The notes under the pieces were generated by a model, which ran no database searches, was not told where the DNA came from, and saw nothing but the letters and a program-made list of their open reading frames with translations. Source: Firmicutes bacterium ZCTH02-B6 (GTDB taxonomy: Bacteria; Bacillota; Limnochordia; Limnochordales; ZCTH02-B6). From it: a stretch of DNA of 15,180 nucleotides. Numbering within the stretch: the first letter of the stretch is position 1; every line of letters starts with the position of its first letter. The DNA lies in contig LZRQ01000072.1 of the NCBI GenBank assembly GCA_002159155.1, forward strand, positions 1-15,180. The letters are read 5' to 3'. Positions 1 to 5,977 of this stretch are shown piece after piece. A program made the translations under genes and the position numbers.

Positions 1-312
1 TCGCTGAGCGGCGGCAACCAGCAGAAGCTGGTGGTGGGCAAATGGATTCAACCGTCTCTTAAGCTGCTGGTCGTGGCGGAGCCCACCCGGGGCGTCGACG
101 TGGGGGCTCGCGAAGAGATTTACGCGGTCTTGGAAGAGCTCAAGGCCCAAGGCGTTGCCATCGTGGTCGTGTCTTCCGACTTTCAGGAAGTGATTCGTCT
201 AAGCGACCGGATCTTGGTCATGCGGCGCGGGGAAATCGTCGGCCGGATGCCGGCTGAAGAGGCCAGCCAGGAGCGCCTGCTGGCATTGGCCATCGGGGGT
301 GAAGCGGCGTGA
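1..312 (+). CDS. Sugar ABC transporter ATP-binding protein (CUT2/RbsA-like), C-terminal fragment
   Basis: This is the end of the second nucleotide-binding domain of a CUT2-type (ribose/xylose/galactose family) sugar import ATPase; the start lies left of the window. The frame is open from base 1 and begins with the ABC signature LSGGNQQK (fragment residues 2-9), which is typical of the second domain of RbsA/MglA/XylG proteins. The Walker B/D-loop stretch EPTRGVDVGA follows (residues 27-36), and the H-loop position reads VVSSDFQEV, the usual non-His form of this domain. The Walker B aspartate before the glutamate is replaced by alanine (A26, codon 76-78). In the family such proteins drive periplasmic sugar uptake with one or two permeases and a binding protein, which are the next three genes. 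The stop overlaps the start of the next gene by 4 bp. The exact sugar cannot be told. Confidence 0.93.
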   Translation, partial: SLSGGNQQKLVVGKWIQPSLKLLVVAEPTRGVDVGAREEIYAVLEELKAQGVAIVVVSSDFQEVIRLSDRILVMRRGEIVGRMPAEEASQERLLALAIGGEAA

Positions 313-1352
313 GAGGCGAAACGGCCTCGTCCAAGGAGCGAACCGGCAAAGAAGCGTGGTGGCGGTTCCCCGGCAGCGGAATGGCGCTGGTCCTCATCGC
401 CGTCGTTCTCGTCGCTGGGCTGGTGGAACCCCGGTTTTTAACTGAACGGAATCTGGTGTCGGTGCTGCGGCAAGCGGCGCCGCTGGCTATCGCAGCGTAC
501 GGGATGGGGCTTGTGATATTCACCGGCAGCATCGACCTTTCCACGGGCGCGGTCGTCGCCATGGTGAGCATGGTGGGGGTGCTGGCGGGCCAGGCAGTGG
601 GAAGCGCCCTTGCTGGCTGGGGGGCAGGGGTATTGGTGGGTGTCGCGTTTGGGATCATCAACGGATTTATGGTGGCGTACCTCAAGATCCCGCCGTTCAT
701 CGCCACCTTTGGCACCCTCACGTACGGGCATGGGCTCGCGCTCGCGCTGGGAGGCGGGCAGTCCATTGAGTTCCCTCCGGCCGGCTACAACCTGTTGGGG
801 CAAGGTACGGTGGGACCTCTTCCACTTCCCTTTGTAGCGGCGTTGGTGCTTTTGGTGCTTGCCCACCTTTTGGTGACCCGCACCACTTTGGGACGCCAAA
901 TCTTGATGATCGGCGGCAACCGGCGGGCCGCGGAACTGTCCGGGGTCAACGTGGCCCGGATTCAGCTCATGGCTTACGTCCTGGCGGGACTGTTCGCCGG
1001 GATCGCCGGCGTCATTTTGTCCTCCCGGGTCAACTCGGGCCAGCCGGAGCTGGCGCCGACGCTGCAGTTTGACGCGATTGCCGCCGTCGCCGTCGGCGGG
1101 GTGTCGATGCGCGGCGGCCGGGGCACCATGCTGCAGGTGTTTCTGGGCGCGCTGCTGCTCAGCGTCGTCAAGAATGCGCTCAACGTGGTGAACGTGTCGA
1201 CCTACTGGCAGATGATCGCGGTAGGGGTCGTCACCATCGTGGCCATCATCGTCGGCGGGGAGCGGGACGGGCGAGAAGGATCTAGAGGGCGCCGCCGCTG
1301 GCGGGGACTTCTCCCCCGGCGCGCGGCTGCAGGCGCCCAAGGGGGGATGTGA
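309..1352 (+). CDS. Sugar ABC transporter permease 1 (CUT2/RbsC-like)
   Basis: Inner-membrane permease of the CUT2 family (BPD_transp_2 type), 347 residues. It is rich in hydrophobic segments and carries the family motif SIDLSTG (residues 74-80) in the early membrane region. A GVNV/RIQLMAY stretch and a glycine-rich segment after it (AVAVGGVSMRGGRG) match the conserved cytoplasmic loop region of RbsC-type permeases. Start is GTG with a GGGGGTGA Shine-Dalgarno-like stretch at 295-302 and a 4-bp overlap with the ATPase stop, so the two are translationally coupled. The last ~30 residues after the final membrane segment are unusually Arg/Gly-rich (GRRRWRG), longer and more basic than the family usually shows. 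With the next gene it probably forms a heterodimeric channel. The substrate is inferred only as a sugar or related small polyol. Confidence 0.93.
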   Translation: MRGETASSKERTGKEAWWRFPGSGMALVLIAVVLVAGLVEPRFLTERNLVSVLRQAAPLAIAAYGMGLVIFTGSIDLSTGAVVAMVSMVGVLAGQAVGSALAGWGAGVLVGVAFGIINGFMVAYLKIPPFIATFGTLTYGHGLALALGGGQSIEFPPAGYNLLGQGTVGPLPLPFVAALVLLVLAHLLVTRTTLGRQILMIGGNRRAAELSGVNVARIQLMAYVLAGLFAGIAGVILSSRVNSGQPELAPTLQFDAIAAVAVGGVSMRGGRGTMLQVFLGALLLSVVKNALNVVNVSTYWQMIAVGVVTIVAIIVGGERDGREGSRGRRRWRGLLPRRAAAGAQGGM

Positions 1353-2410
1353 CCGTGCAGGCTGCCGCTAGTCGTTCGCCGCACGGCTCCGCGCGGCTGG
1401 AATGGCGCCTGGCGCGGCTTGTGAGCGCATGGGCGCCGATGCTGCTTGTGGTGCTCCTATACATCTACTTTGCCTTTATCGCCCGGGCGCCGTTTTTCGC
1501 TGACGCGGCCAACCTGCAGAACCTCTTGTTCCAGGCGGCGCCATTGGTTATCGCCACGTGCGGGCAAATATTGGTGATGACCGTTGGCGGCCTCGACATT
1601 TCCATCGGAGCTGTCGCCGCGCTTTCCTCCATGGCGGCGGCCTACGGCGCGATCAGCACCGGTTCCGCGTGGGGGGTGCTCCTGGGCCCTGTGGTCGGGG
1701 CGGCGCTTGGTGCGGTTAACGGTTGGATCGTGGCCCGCTACCATCTGAGCCCGGTTATCGTCACCATCGCCATGCTGAGCGCAGCGCGCGGCCTAGCATT
1801 CCTCGTCACCGACGGGCAGCCGCTGCTGGGCATCCCGTTCTCTGTCTACTGGCTTGGCTGGGGGGACCTTTGGGGCATCCCCGCGCCGGTCATCCTGGGC
1901 GCGGCCGCGTTTCTTTTGACCCATTATCTGCTGGCCCATTCCGACCTTGGCGTCCGCTTGCAGGCCGTCGGCAGCGACGAACACGGCGCCCGGATGATGG
2001 GTGTCAATGTGTTCGGTCTCAAGGTGCTCGCGTTTTCGTTGAGCGGCTTGGCCGGCGCCACAGCGAGCCTCGTCTGGATGGCCCAGTCGGGGGGCGGAAA
2101 CCAGCTGATCGGGAGCGGTCTCGAGCTTCAGACCATCGCCGCCGCCGTGATCGGGGGGGCGTCCAGCCGGCTAAACCGCAGCGCCCTGGGCGGGCTCTGG
2201 GGTGCCCTCGTGATCATGACGCTGAGCAACGGCATGAATTTGTCGGGCGTTCAGCCTTACACGCAGCAAATCGTACTGGGGATCGCCCTGATCGCAGCTT
2301 TGTTCGTGCATCGCTTCCAAGACCGCTTGCAGCTCATCGTGCGCCGCGGACTTGGCAAGTTGCGTCGCCCGGGACAGATTGAACACCCGGCAAGGCCGGA
2401 AGGGAGGTGA
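1349..2410 (+). CDS. Sugar ABC transporter permease 2 (CUT2/RbsC-like)
   Basis: Second CUT2 permease, 353 residues, homologous to its neighbour but clearly divergent: the paired motif reads GGLDISIG around D83, and the later loop has GVNVFGLKVLAFSLSGLAG and AAAVIGGASSRLNRS. Multiple hydrophobic membrane segments are visible. It begins with GTG in a 4-bp overlap with permease 1. A second in-frame GTG six bases on, at 1355, sits at a better distance from the G-run AAGGGGGG (1339-1346) and may be the real start. Two distinct permeases per operon is a known arrangement in CUT2 systems and suggests a heterodimer. After its stop come 121 bp with a hairpin before the binding protein. Confidence 0.92.
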   Translation: MTVQAAASRSPHGSARLEWRLARLVSAWAPMLLVVLLYIYFAFIARAPFFADAANLQNLLFQAAPLVIATCGQILVMTVGGLDISIGAVAALSSMAAAYGAISTGSAWGVLLGPVVGAALGAVNGWIVARYHLSPVIVTIAMLSAARGLAFLVTDGQPLLGIPFSVYWLGWGDLWGIPAPVILGAAAFLLTHYLLAHSDLGVRLQAVGSDEHGARMMGVNVFGLKVLAFSLSGLAGATASLVWMAQSGGGNQLIGSGLELQTIAAAVIGGASSRLNRSALGGLWGALVIMTLSNGMNLSGVQPYTQQIVLGIALIAALFVHRFQDRLQLIVRRGLGKLRRPGQIEHPARPEGR

Positions 2411-2443
2411 GGTCCGAGGGAGACAGGCCGTTGAGATGCGGCT

Positions 2444-2465
2444 GCCGGGTTTGCGCCGACCCGGC
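2444..2465 (+). promoter_or_regulatory. Intercistronic hairpin upstream of the sugar-binding protein
   Basis: GCCGGGT (2444-2450) and ACCCGGC (2459-2465) form a perfect 7-bp stem, 8 bp with the flanking T-A pair, with an 8-nt loop. No T-run follows, so it is not a good terminator. Position between permease and binding protein suggests a transcript-processing or stability element that helps the binding protein be made in excess. That role is inference. Confidence 0.45.
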
Positions 2466-2531
2466 AAGCTATGACGCTCGCAGTTCGGCATTATGGACAC
2501 TGCAGCATTTATGAAGGGGAGAGATGCGGTT

Positions 2532-3515
2532 ATGACAGTCCAGACGCAGCGGCTGACAAGTCTGATCGTCGCCTCTTTGATCGTCGTGCTTGTCGCGGCA
2601 GCGGCGCCGGTGCTGGCGCAGAAGGCCAAAGAGGACATCGTCCTCGGGCTGTCGACGCCTGCCCTCAACACCGAGTTTTGGGTGAACATGTATTACGGCG
2701 TAGTGGATGAGGCCAAGCGCCAGGGTGTGCAGGTCATCGTGCTGGATGCCGGCGGCTACAACAACACCCTGCGCCAGATTCAGCAAATCCAGGATCTGGT
2801 GCAGCGGCGCGTCGACGCCCTCCTCGTGGGCGCCACCAACGGTGACGCCATCGCCAGCGTGGTCGAGTTCGCGGCGGGGCGGGGCATTCCGGTTGTAGGC
2901 TTGAGCAGCCTGCCCGCCACCGACAAGCTGGCGATCCGGGTCGGGGCGGACCACTACGATATGGGCGTGCTCCAGGCCAAGGCCATGGCCGAGGCGCTAA
3001 ATGGTCGCGGCCAGGTGGCCATCATGGCGGGCCCGCCGGGCGCCAGCTGGGCGGAGGAGCGCCGGGCCGGGTTCCGGGATACCATCGCCCAGTACCCCGG
3101 CATCACCATCGTGGCGGAGCAGTTTTCCAACAGCGACCGGCTCTCCGGCTTGCAGCTGATGGAAGACTGGATTGCCCGCTTCCCCAACCTGGCGGGTGTG
3201 TACGGCGCCACCGATGACCTGTCCGCGGGCGCGGCCGACGCCCTGGAGGCCGCTGGCCTGACCGGGAAAGTGATCGTCACCGGTTCCAACCTGAGCCAGA
3301 TCGGCCGGCAGTATTTGGCCGAGGGGAAGATCTACGCCGACACCGCCCAGCAGGTGGTCCTGCAGGGCCGGCTGGCCGTGCAAAATGTGCTCAACTTGCT
3401 GATGGGGCTGCCTTACGAGGCGGACATCAAGACGTCGTCGGTGCTCGTCACCGGGGACAACTTGACGACGGTCGACATGTCGACCATTGCCGCGCCCGAG
3501 GGCTTCCGGCCGTAG
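2532..3515 (+). CDS. Sugar ABC transporter periplasmic substrate-binding protein (Peripla_BP_4, RbsB/TorT-like)
   Basis: Secreted binding protein of 327 residues that would capture the substrate for the CUT2 transporter above. The ATG at 2532 is preferred over in-frame ATGs at 2493 and 2511: it has AGGGGAGAG at 2515-2523 at a good distance and gives a clean signal peptide. That peptide has a basic/polar start, a hydrophobic core of about residues 11-25 and a cleavage site after PVLA (A29). There is no lipobox cysteine, so it is predicted to be soluble in the periplasm. The mature part opens with IVLGLSTPALNTEFW, then a helix-rich DEAKRQGVQVIVLDAGG segment and a VDALLVGATNGDAI segment, typical of the two-lobed periplasmic binding fold (Peripla_BP_4). 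The substrate is likely a sugar or sugar derivative. Signal-sensing relatives such as TorT share the fold, but the neighbouring permeases favour transport. Confidence 0.9.
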   Translation: MTVQTQRLTSLIVASLIVVLVAAAAPVLAQKAKEDIVLGLSTPALNTEFWVNMYYGVVDEAKRQGVQVIVLDAGGYNNTLRQIQQIQDLVQRRVDALLVGATNGDAIASVVEFAAGRGIPVVGLSSLPATDKLAIRVGADHYDMGVLQAKAMAEALNGRGQVAIMAGPPGASWAEERRAGFRDTIAQYPGITIVAEQFSNSDRLSGLQLMEDWIARFPNLAGVYGATDDLSAGAADALEAAGLTGKVIVTGSNLSQIGRQYLAEGKIYADTAQQVVLQGRLAVQNVLNLLMGLPYEADIKTSSVLVTGDNLTTVDMSTIAAPEGFRP

Positions 3516-3560
3516 CCTGCCGGTCAGCCTTCGCTGGCGAGCGGAAACTTTGACCAACAG

Positions 3561-3600
3561 GCGGCCGCTGCCGGACGGTAGGGCGGCGGCCGCTCTAATT
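3561..3600 (+). terminator. Putative terminator after the sugar ABC operon
   Basis: Left arm 3561-3572 and right arm 3582-3593 form a 12-bp GC stem (GCGGCCGC core plus a G-U wobble and three more pairs) with a 9-nt loop. It is followed by TCTAATT, a weak T-rich tail. Position 46 bp after the binding-protein stop and 24 bp before the next start supports a terminator or attenuator. The short T-run makes efficiency uncertain. Confidence 0.6.
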
Positions 3601-3623
3601 ATGGCAGACGGGGTTGACGCGGT

Positions 3624-4523
3624 ATGAAGGTAGCGATGGTCATTCCTAAGGAAGCAGGTGACGGCGGAACGCCTCACTTGGCCGTCGTGGACGGCCAACG
3701 GGTTTTGGATGTGACGGCGGCGGCCGGGGGAGCGGCTTGGTCGGTGAGCGTTCTGTCCCTGATACAGAGTGGGTCCGAAGGGCTCGAGCGGTTGCGGTCC
3801 ATCGTTTCCTCCGCATCCGACGACGCCTGGCGTCCGGTGGAAAGCGTTCGGTTCGCGGCGCCGATTCCCCGGCCGCCGAAGAATGTCTTTTGCGTTGGCA
3901 AGAATTACCTGGACCATATCGCCGAGGGCCATCGAGCGTGGGGTGATTCGAAGGAGCGGCCGCAGGCGCCCGTCGTTTTCACCAAGGCCCACACCAGCAT
4001 CATCGGTCCCGACGAGGTCGTTCGCCGCCCCGCCAATACCAATTGTCTCGACTATGAGGGTGAGTTGGCCGTCGTCATCGGCAAAGGCGGCCGCGGCATT
4101 CCGGCGTCCCAGGTGGCGGAGCATGTGTTTGGCTACATGCTGCTCAACGACATCACGGCCCGCGACCTGCAGCAGCGGGGACCGCAGTGGTTTCTGGGCA
4201 AGTCTTGCGACACCTTCTGCCCTACTGGTCCGTGGATCGTGCTGGCCGATCCGGCCGTCCCCCAGCCGGACTTCGAGATCCGGGTGACCGTCAATGGGGA
4301 GGAGCGGCAGAGGTTCCGCACCCGCGACATGGTGTTTGACATCGCGGCGATCGTCGAGGAAATCTCCCGCAACATCACGTTGGAGCCAGGCGATATCATC
4401 GCCACGGGCACTGGCCCCGGATGCGGCTTTGCCTTGGACCCGCCTCGCTTTCTCGAGATCGGGGACACGGTGGTCGTAGAAGCCGAGGGACTTGGTCGTC
4501 TCGCCAACGTCGTCGGGTCGTGA
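3624..4523 (+). CDS. Fumarylacetoacetate hydrolase (FAH)-family protein
   Basis: Cytoplasmic metal-dependent enzyme of 299 residues; family members hydrolyse, decarboxylate or isomerise 2,4-dioxo and 2-oxo acids. Residues 1-~85 form the variable N-terminal part; the FAH core follows. FCVGKNYLDHIAE carries the His98/Glu101 pair, DYEGEL gives Glu145 and Glu147, and NDITARD gives Asp176. The ExE and Asp spacing of 29 residues matches the magnesium site known from FAHD1-type enzymes. KSCDTFCPTGPW and GDIIATGTGPG are further family signatures. The start is ATG; the ribosome binding site is weak. It lies between a sugar ABC operon and an MFS permease, which suggests a role in sugar-acid catabolism such as 2,4-diketo-3-deoxy-sugar-acid hydrolase. 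Homoprotocatechuate (HpcE-type) isomerase or fumarylpyruvate hydrolase are alternatives. The family is certain; the substrate is not. Confidence 0.92.
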   Translation: MKVAMVIPKEAGDGGTPHLAVVDGQRVLDVTAAAGGAAWSVSVLSLIQSGSEGLERLRSIVSSASDDAWRPVESVRFAAPIPRPPKNVFCVGKNYLDHIAEGHRAWGDSKERPQAPVVFTKAHTSIIGPDEVVRRPANTNCLDYEGELAVVIGKGGRGIPASQVAEHVFGYMLLNDITARDLQQRGPQWFLGKSCDTFCPTGPWIVLADPAVPQPDFEIRVTVNGEERQRFRTRDMVFDIAAIVEEISRNITLEPGDIIATGTGPGCGFALDPPRFLEIGDTVVVEAEGLGRLANVVGS

Positions 4524-4536
4524 GGTGACCGCTCTC

Positions 4537-5805
4537 ATGAGTTCTGATCGGCGGGCGGCTCGCCTGCCGTACTGGATGGTCGTGGTGGCGCTGTGCTTCC
4601 TGGGATGGGTTTTCCTTTACAGCGGCCGGACGATCCTGTCGCCGGTCCTCGGCGCCATCGGAACGGAGTGGGGACTGGATGAGGCCCAGTTGGGCCTCAT
4701 CTCGTCCGTATTCTTTTTGGCCTATACGGCCATGCAGATCCCGACAGGCCTCTTGGCTGACCGGTTTGGCCGCAAAGGGCTGCTCGTGGCGGGTTTCCTG
4801 CTCTTTGGGGTCGCGACGGGGCTAAGCGGGTTGGCACCCAGCTATGGGATGTTTCTGGTCACGGGGGCGCTGGCGGGGCTGGGCCAGGGCACGTATTATC
4901 CCACCCAGTATGCGCTGTCGTCGGCGGTCATCCCGCCCGAGCGGCGTGCGGTGGGTTCCGCGGTCATCAACAGTGGTATGGCTGTCGGGATCTCCTTGGG
5001 GCTGCTGGTGTCCAGCTACACCACGTTCAGTCTTGGGTGGGGGTGGCGGGCGCCCTTCCTGGTCATGGCCGGGCCCATTGTGTTGGCCGCCCTCCTGTTT
5101 GCCCGGGTCGTGCACGAAGGGAAGGGGGGCCAAGCGAAGGGGGGCCAATCGAAACCCCAACCCGCCGCCGGCGGCGCGAACGCAACCGCTGATATCCCCC
5201 TGCAGCTGGTGCTGACGCGGCGGCTGTTAGGGTTGTATGCCCTCAACTTCACGTCCCTGTATGGCTTCTTTGTCATCCTTACGTGGCTGCCCTACTATCT
5301 CGAGGTTGTGCGCGGCTTCCCCGTCGAAACCACGGGGGTCATATCGTCGCTGGTGCCGTGGGCGTCGATCCCTGGGGCATTGTTGGTGAGCGCGATGTCT
5401 GACCGGACCGGGCGGCGGCTGCACCTGGTGCGGGTGCTGCTGGTGCTGGCGGCCTTGAGCATCATGGGTATCGTGTACGCCAAGAGCCGTTGGGTGCTGT
5501 TTGCGTGCCTCATCCTTTACGGACTCGTCGGCAAGCTGGCCATCGACCCCCTAGTGGTGGCTCTCACCGCGGAATGGGCGCCGGCCGGCCGCATGGCGAC
5601 GGCCATGGCGTTTCTCAACTTTGCCGGGATGGCCTCCTCGGTGTTGGCGCCGTACGTGACGGGCTATCTGACGAGCGCCACGGGGCGGATGGACCTGGCC
5701 TTCTTCATCGCTGGCGCGCTGCTGTTGGCCGGTTTCGGCATCGCCTTGGCCATGCCCGAGCGCGCCCCCGCGCGGGCACCGGCCCGGGAAGCCGCCGCGC
5801 GCTAG
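4537..5805 (+). CDS. MFS transporter, anion:cation symporter-like
   Basis: Inner-membrane major facilitator of 422 residues with about 12 hydrophobic segments. The loop 2-3 signature GLLADRFGRK is at residues 71-80 and its second-half copy SDRTGRR at 288-294. The N-terminal pattern of an YSGRTILSP segment followed by LGLISSVFFLAYTAMQIP resembles the ACS group (hexuronate, glucarate, phthalate and similar organic anions). The central cytoplasmic loop (about 192-223) is low-complexity, Gly/Lys/Gln/Pro/Ala-rich, and holds a small tandem repeat. ATG 4537 is chosen because GAGGTG at 4522-4527 lies 9 nt upstream; in-frame GTG 4525 and TTG 4492 would lack this. It starts 13 bp after the FAH-family gene, so the two are probably co-transcribed and handle the same organic or sugar acid (inference). 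Confidence 0.9.
   Translation: MSSDRRAARLPYWMVVVALCFLGWVFLYSGRTILSPVLGAIGTEWGLDEAQLGLISSVFFLAYTAMQIPTGLLADRFGRKGLLVAGFLLFGVATGLSGLAPSYGMFLVTGALAGLGQGTYYPTQYALSSAVIPPERRAVGSAVINSGMAVGISLGLLVSSYTTFSLGWGWRAPFLVMAGPIVLAALLFARVVHEGKGGQAKGGQSKPQPAAGGANATADIPLQLVLTRRLLGLYALNFTSLYGFFVILTWLPYYLEVVRGFPVETTGVISSLVPWASIPGALLVSAMSDRTGRRLHLVRVLLVLAALSIMGIVYAKSRWVLFACLILYGLVGKLAIDPLVVALTAEWAPAGRMATAMAFLNFAGMASSVLAPYVTGYLTSATGRMDLAFFIAGALLLAGFGIALAMPERAPARAPAREAAAR
5121..5150 (+). repeat. Two 15-bp tandem repeats in the MFS central loop
   Basis: Two in-frame copies of a 15-base unit (5121-5135 and 5136-5150) differ at one base near their ends and encode a doubled K-G-G-Q-A/S pentapeptide pattern. The unit includes a run of six G, a plausible slippage site. 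It lies in the flexible loop between the two MFS halves, so copy-number changes would keep the reading frame. Confidence 0.7.
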
Positions 5806-5852
5806 AGCCGGCGGACTCCTGAAGGGGAACGCCAATCCCCGGCGAATAGTGG

Positions 5853-5874
5853 TTCTATATTTTCAATATAAGAA
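5853..5874. promoter_or_regulatory. AT-rich near-palindrome, candidate operator/promoter
   Basis: TTCTATATT and AATATAAGAA face each other across TTC, an inverted repeat with one unpaired base. It is the most AT-rich patch in the window and overlaps both candidate -10 hexamers. A dimeric repressor or activator site at the promoter of the following operon is the natural reading; no specific regulator can be named. Confidence 0.45.
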
Positions 5875-5897
5875 GCACAATCGTTCATAGCATCAAG

Positions 5898-5953
5898 GAG
5901 ACGGGCTCCTGTGGGGTAGGTAGAGGACGGCATGACCCCAGGAGACCCGTCTC
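5898..5953 (+). promoter_or_regulatory. Long leader hairpin with competing structures
   Basis: GAGACGGG (5898-5905) pairs with CCCGTCTC (5946-5953). The stem continues through CTCCT (5906-5910) with AGGAG (5940-5944) and GGGG (5913-5916) with CCCC (5936-5939), giving 17 bp with two small bulges and a 19-nt loop. The strands can also fold locally: AGGAG 5896-5900 with CTCCT 5906-5910, and GGAGAC 5941-5946 with GTCTCC 5949-5954. CTCCC at 5951-5955 is complementary to GGGAG of the ribosome binding site (5963-5967). This is compatible with a translational switch or a protein-binding leader. No known riboswitch class is recognised. Confidence 0.45.
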
Positions 5954-5977
5954 CCGACGCAAGGGAGGGGGTTGGCC

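Larger units (their letters stand above)
5806..5977 (+). promoter_or_regulatory. Upstream/leader region of the branched-chain-type ABC operon
   Basis: The 172-bp gap carries no gene. It begins with a small GC hairpin near the MFS stop that lacks a T-run. An AT-rich palindromic stretch follows (5853-5874), with TATATT at 5856-5861 and TATAAG at 5867-5872 as possible -10 hexamers; no good -35 is seen 17 nt upstream of either. Then comes a long imperfect hairpin (5898-5953) and the ribosome binding site AAGGGAGGGG (5961-5970). The arrangement suggests a promoter with an operator and a structured 5' leader. Function is inferred. Confidence 0.5.

Noticed and set aside
438..1340. Minus-strand open frame of 300 residues opposite permease 1
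   Set aside because: Antisense shadow of a clear CUT2 permease; composition is not protein-like.
3601..3627. Eight-codon open frame ending in an ATGA overlap with the FAH start, possible leader peptide
   Set aside because: No ribosome binding site, no codon bias toward a regulatory amino acid, and it starts inside the tail of the preceding hairpin.
4492..4536. TTG 4492 or GTG 4525 as start of the MFS gene
   Set aside because: TTG 4492 lies within the FAH coding end without a ribosome binding site; GTG 4525 overlaps the GAGGTG site that fits ATG 4537.
2997..4538. Long minus-strand open frame (513 residues) opposite the binding protein and FAH gene
   Set aside because: It is antisense to two well-recognised genes, has low-complexity His/Arg/Gly composition and no ribosome binding site or family motif; long antisense frames are expected in GC-rich DNA.
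5807..5843. Small GC hairpin after the MFS stop as a terminator
   Set aside because: Stem arms compete for the same bases (GCCGG/CCGGC versus GGGG/CCCC) and no T-run follows.
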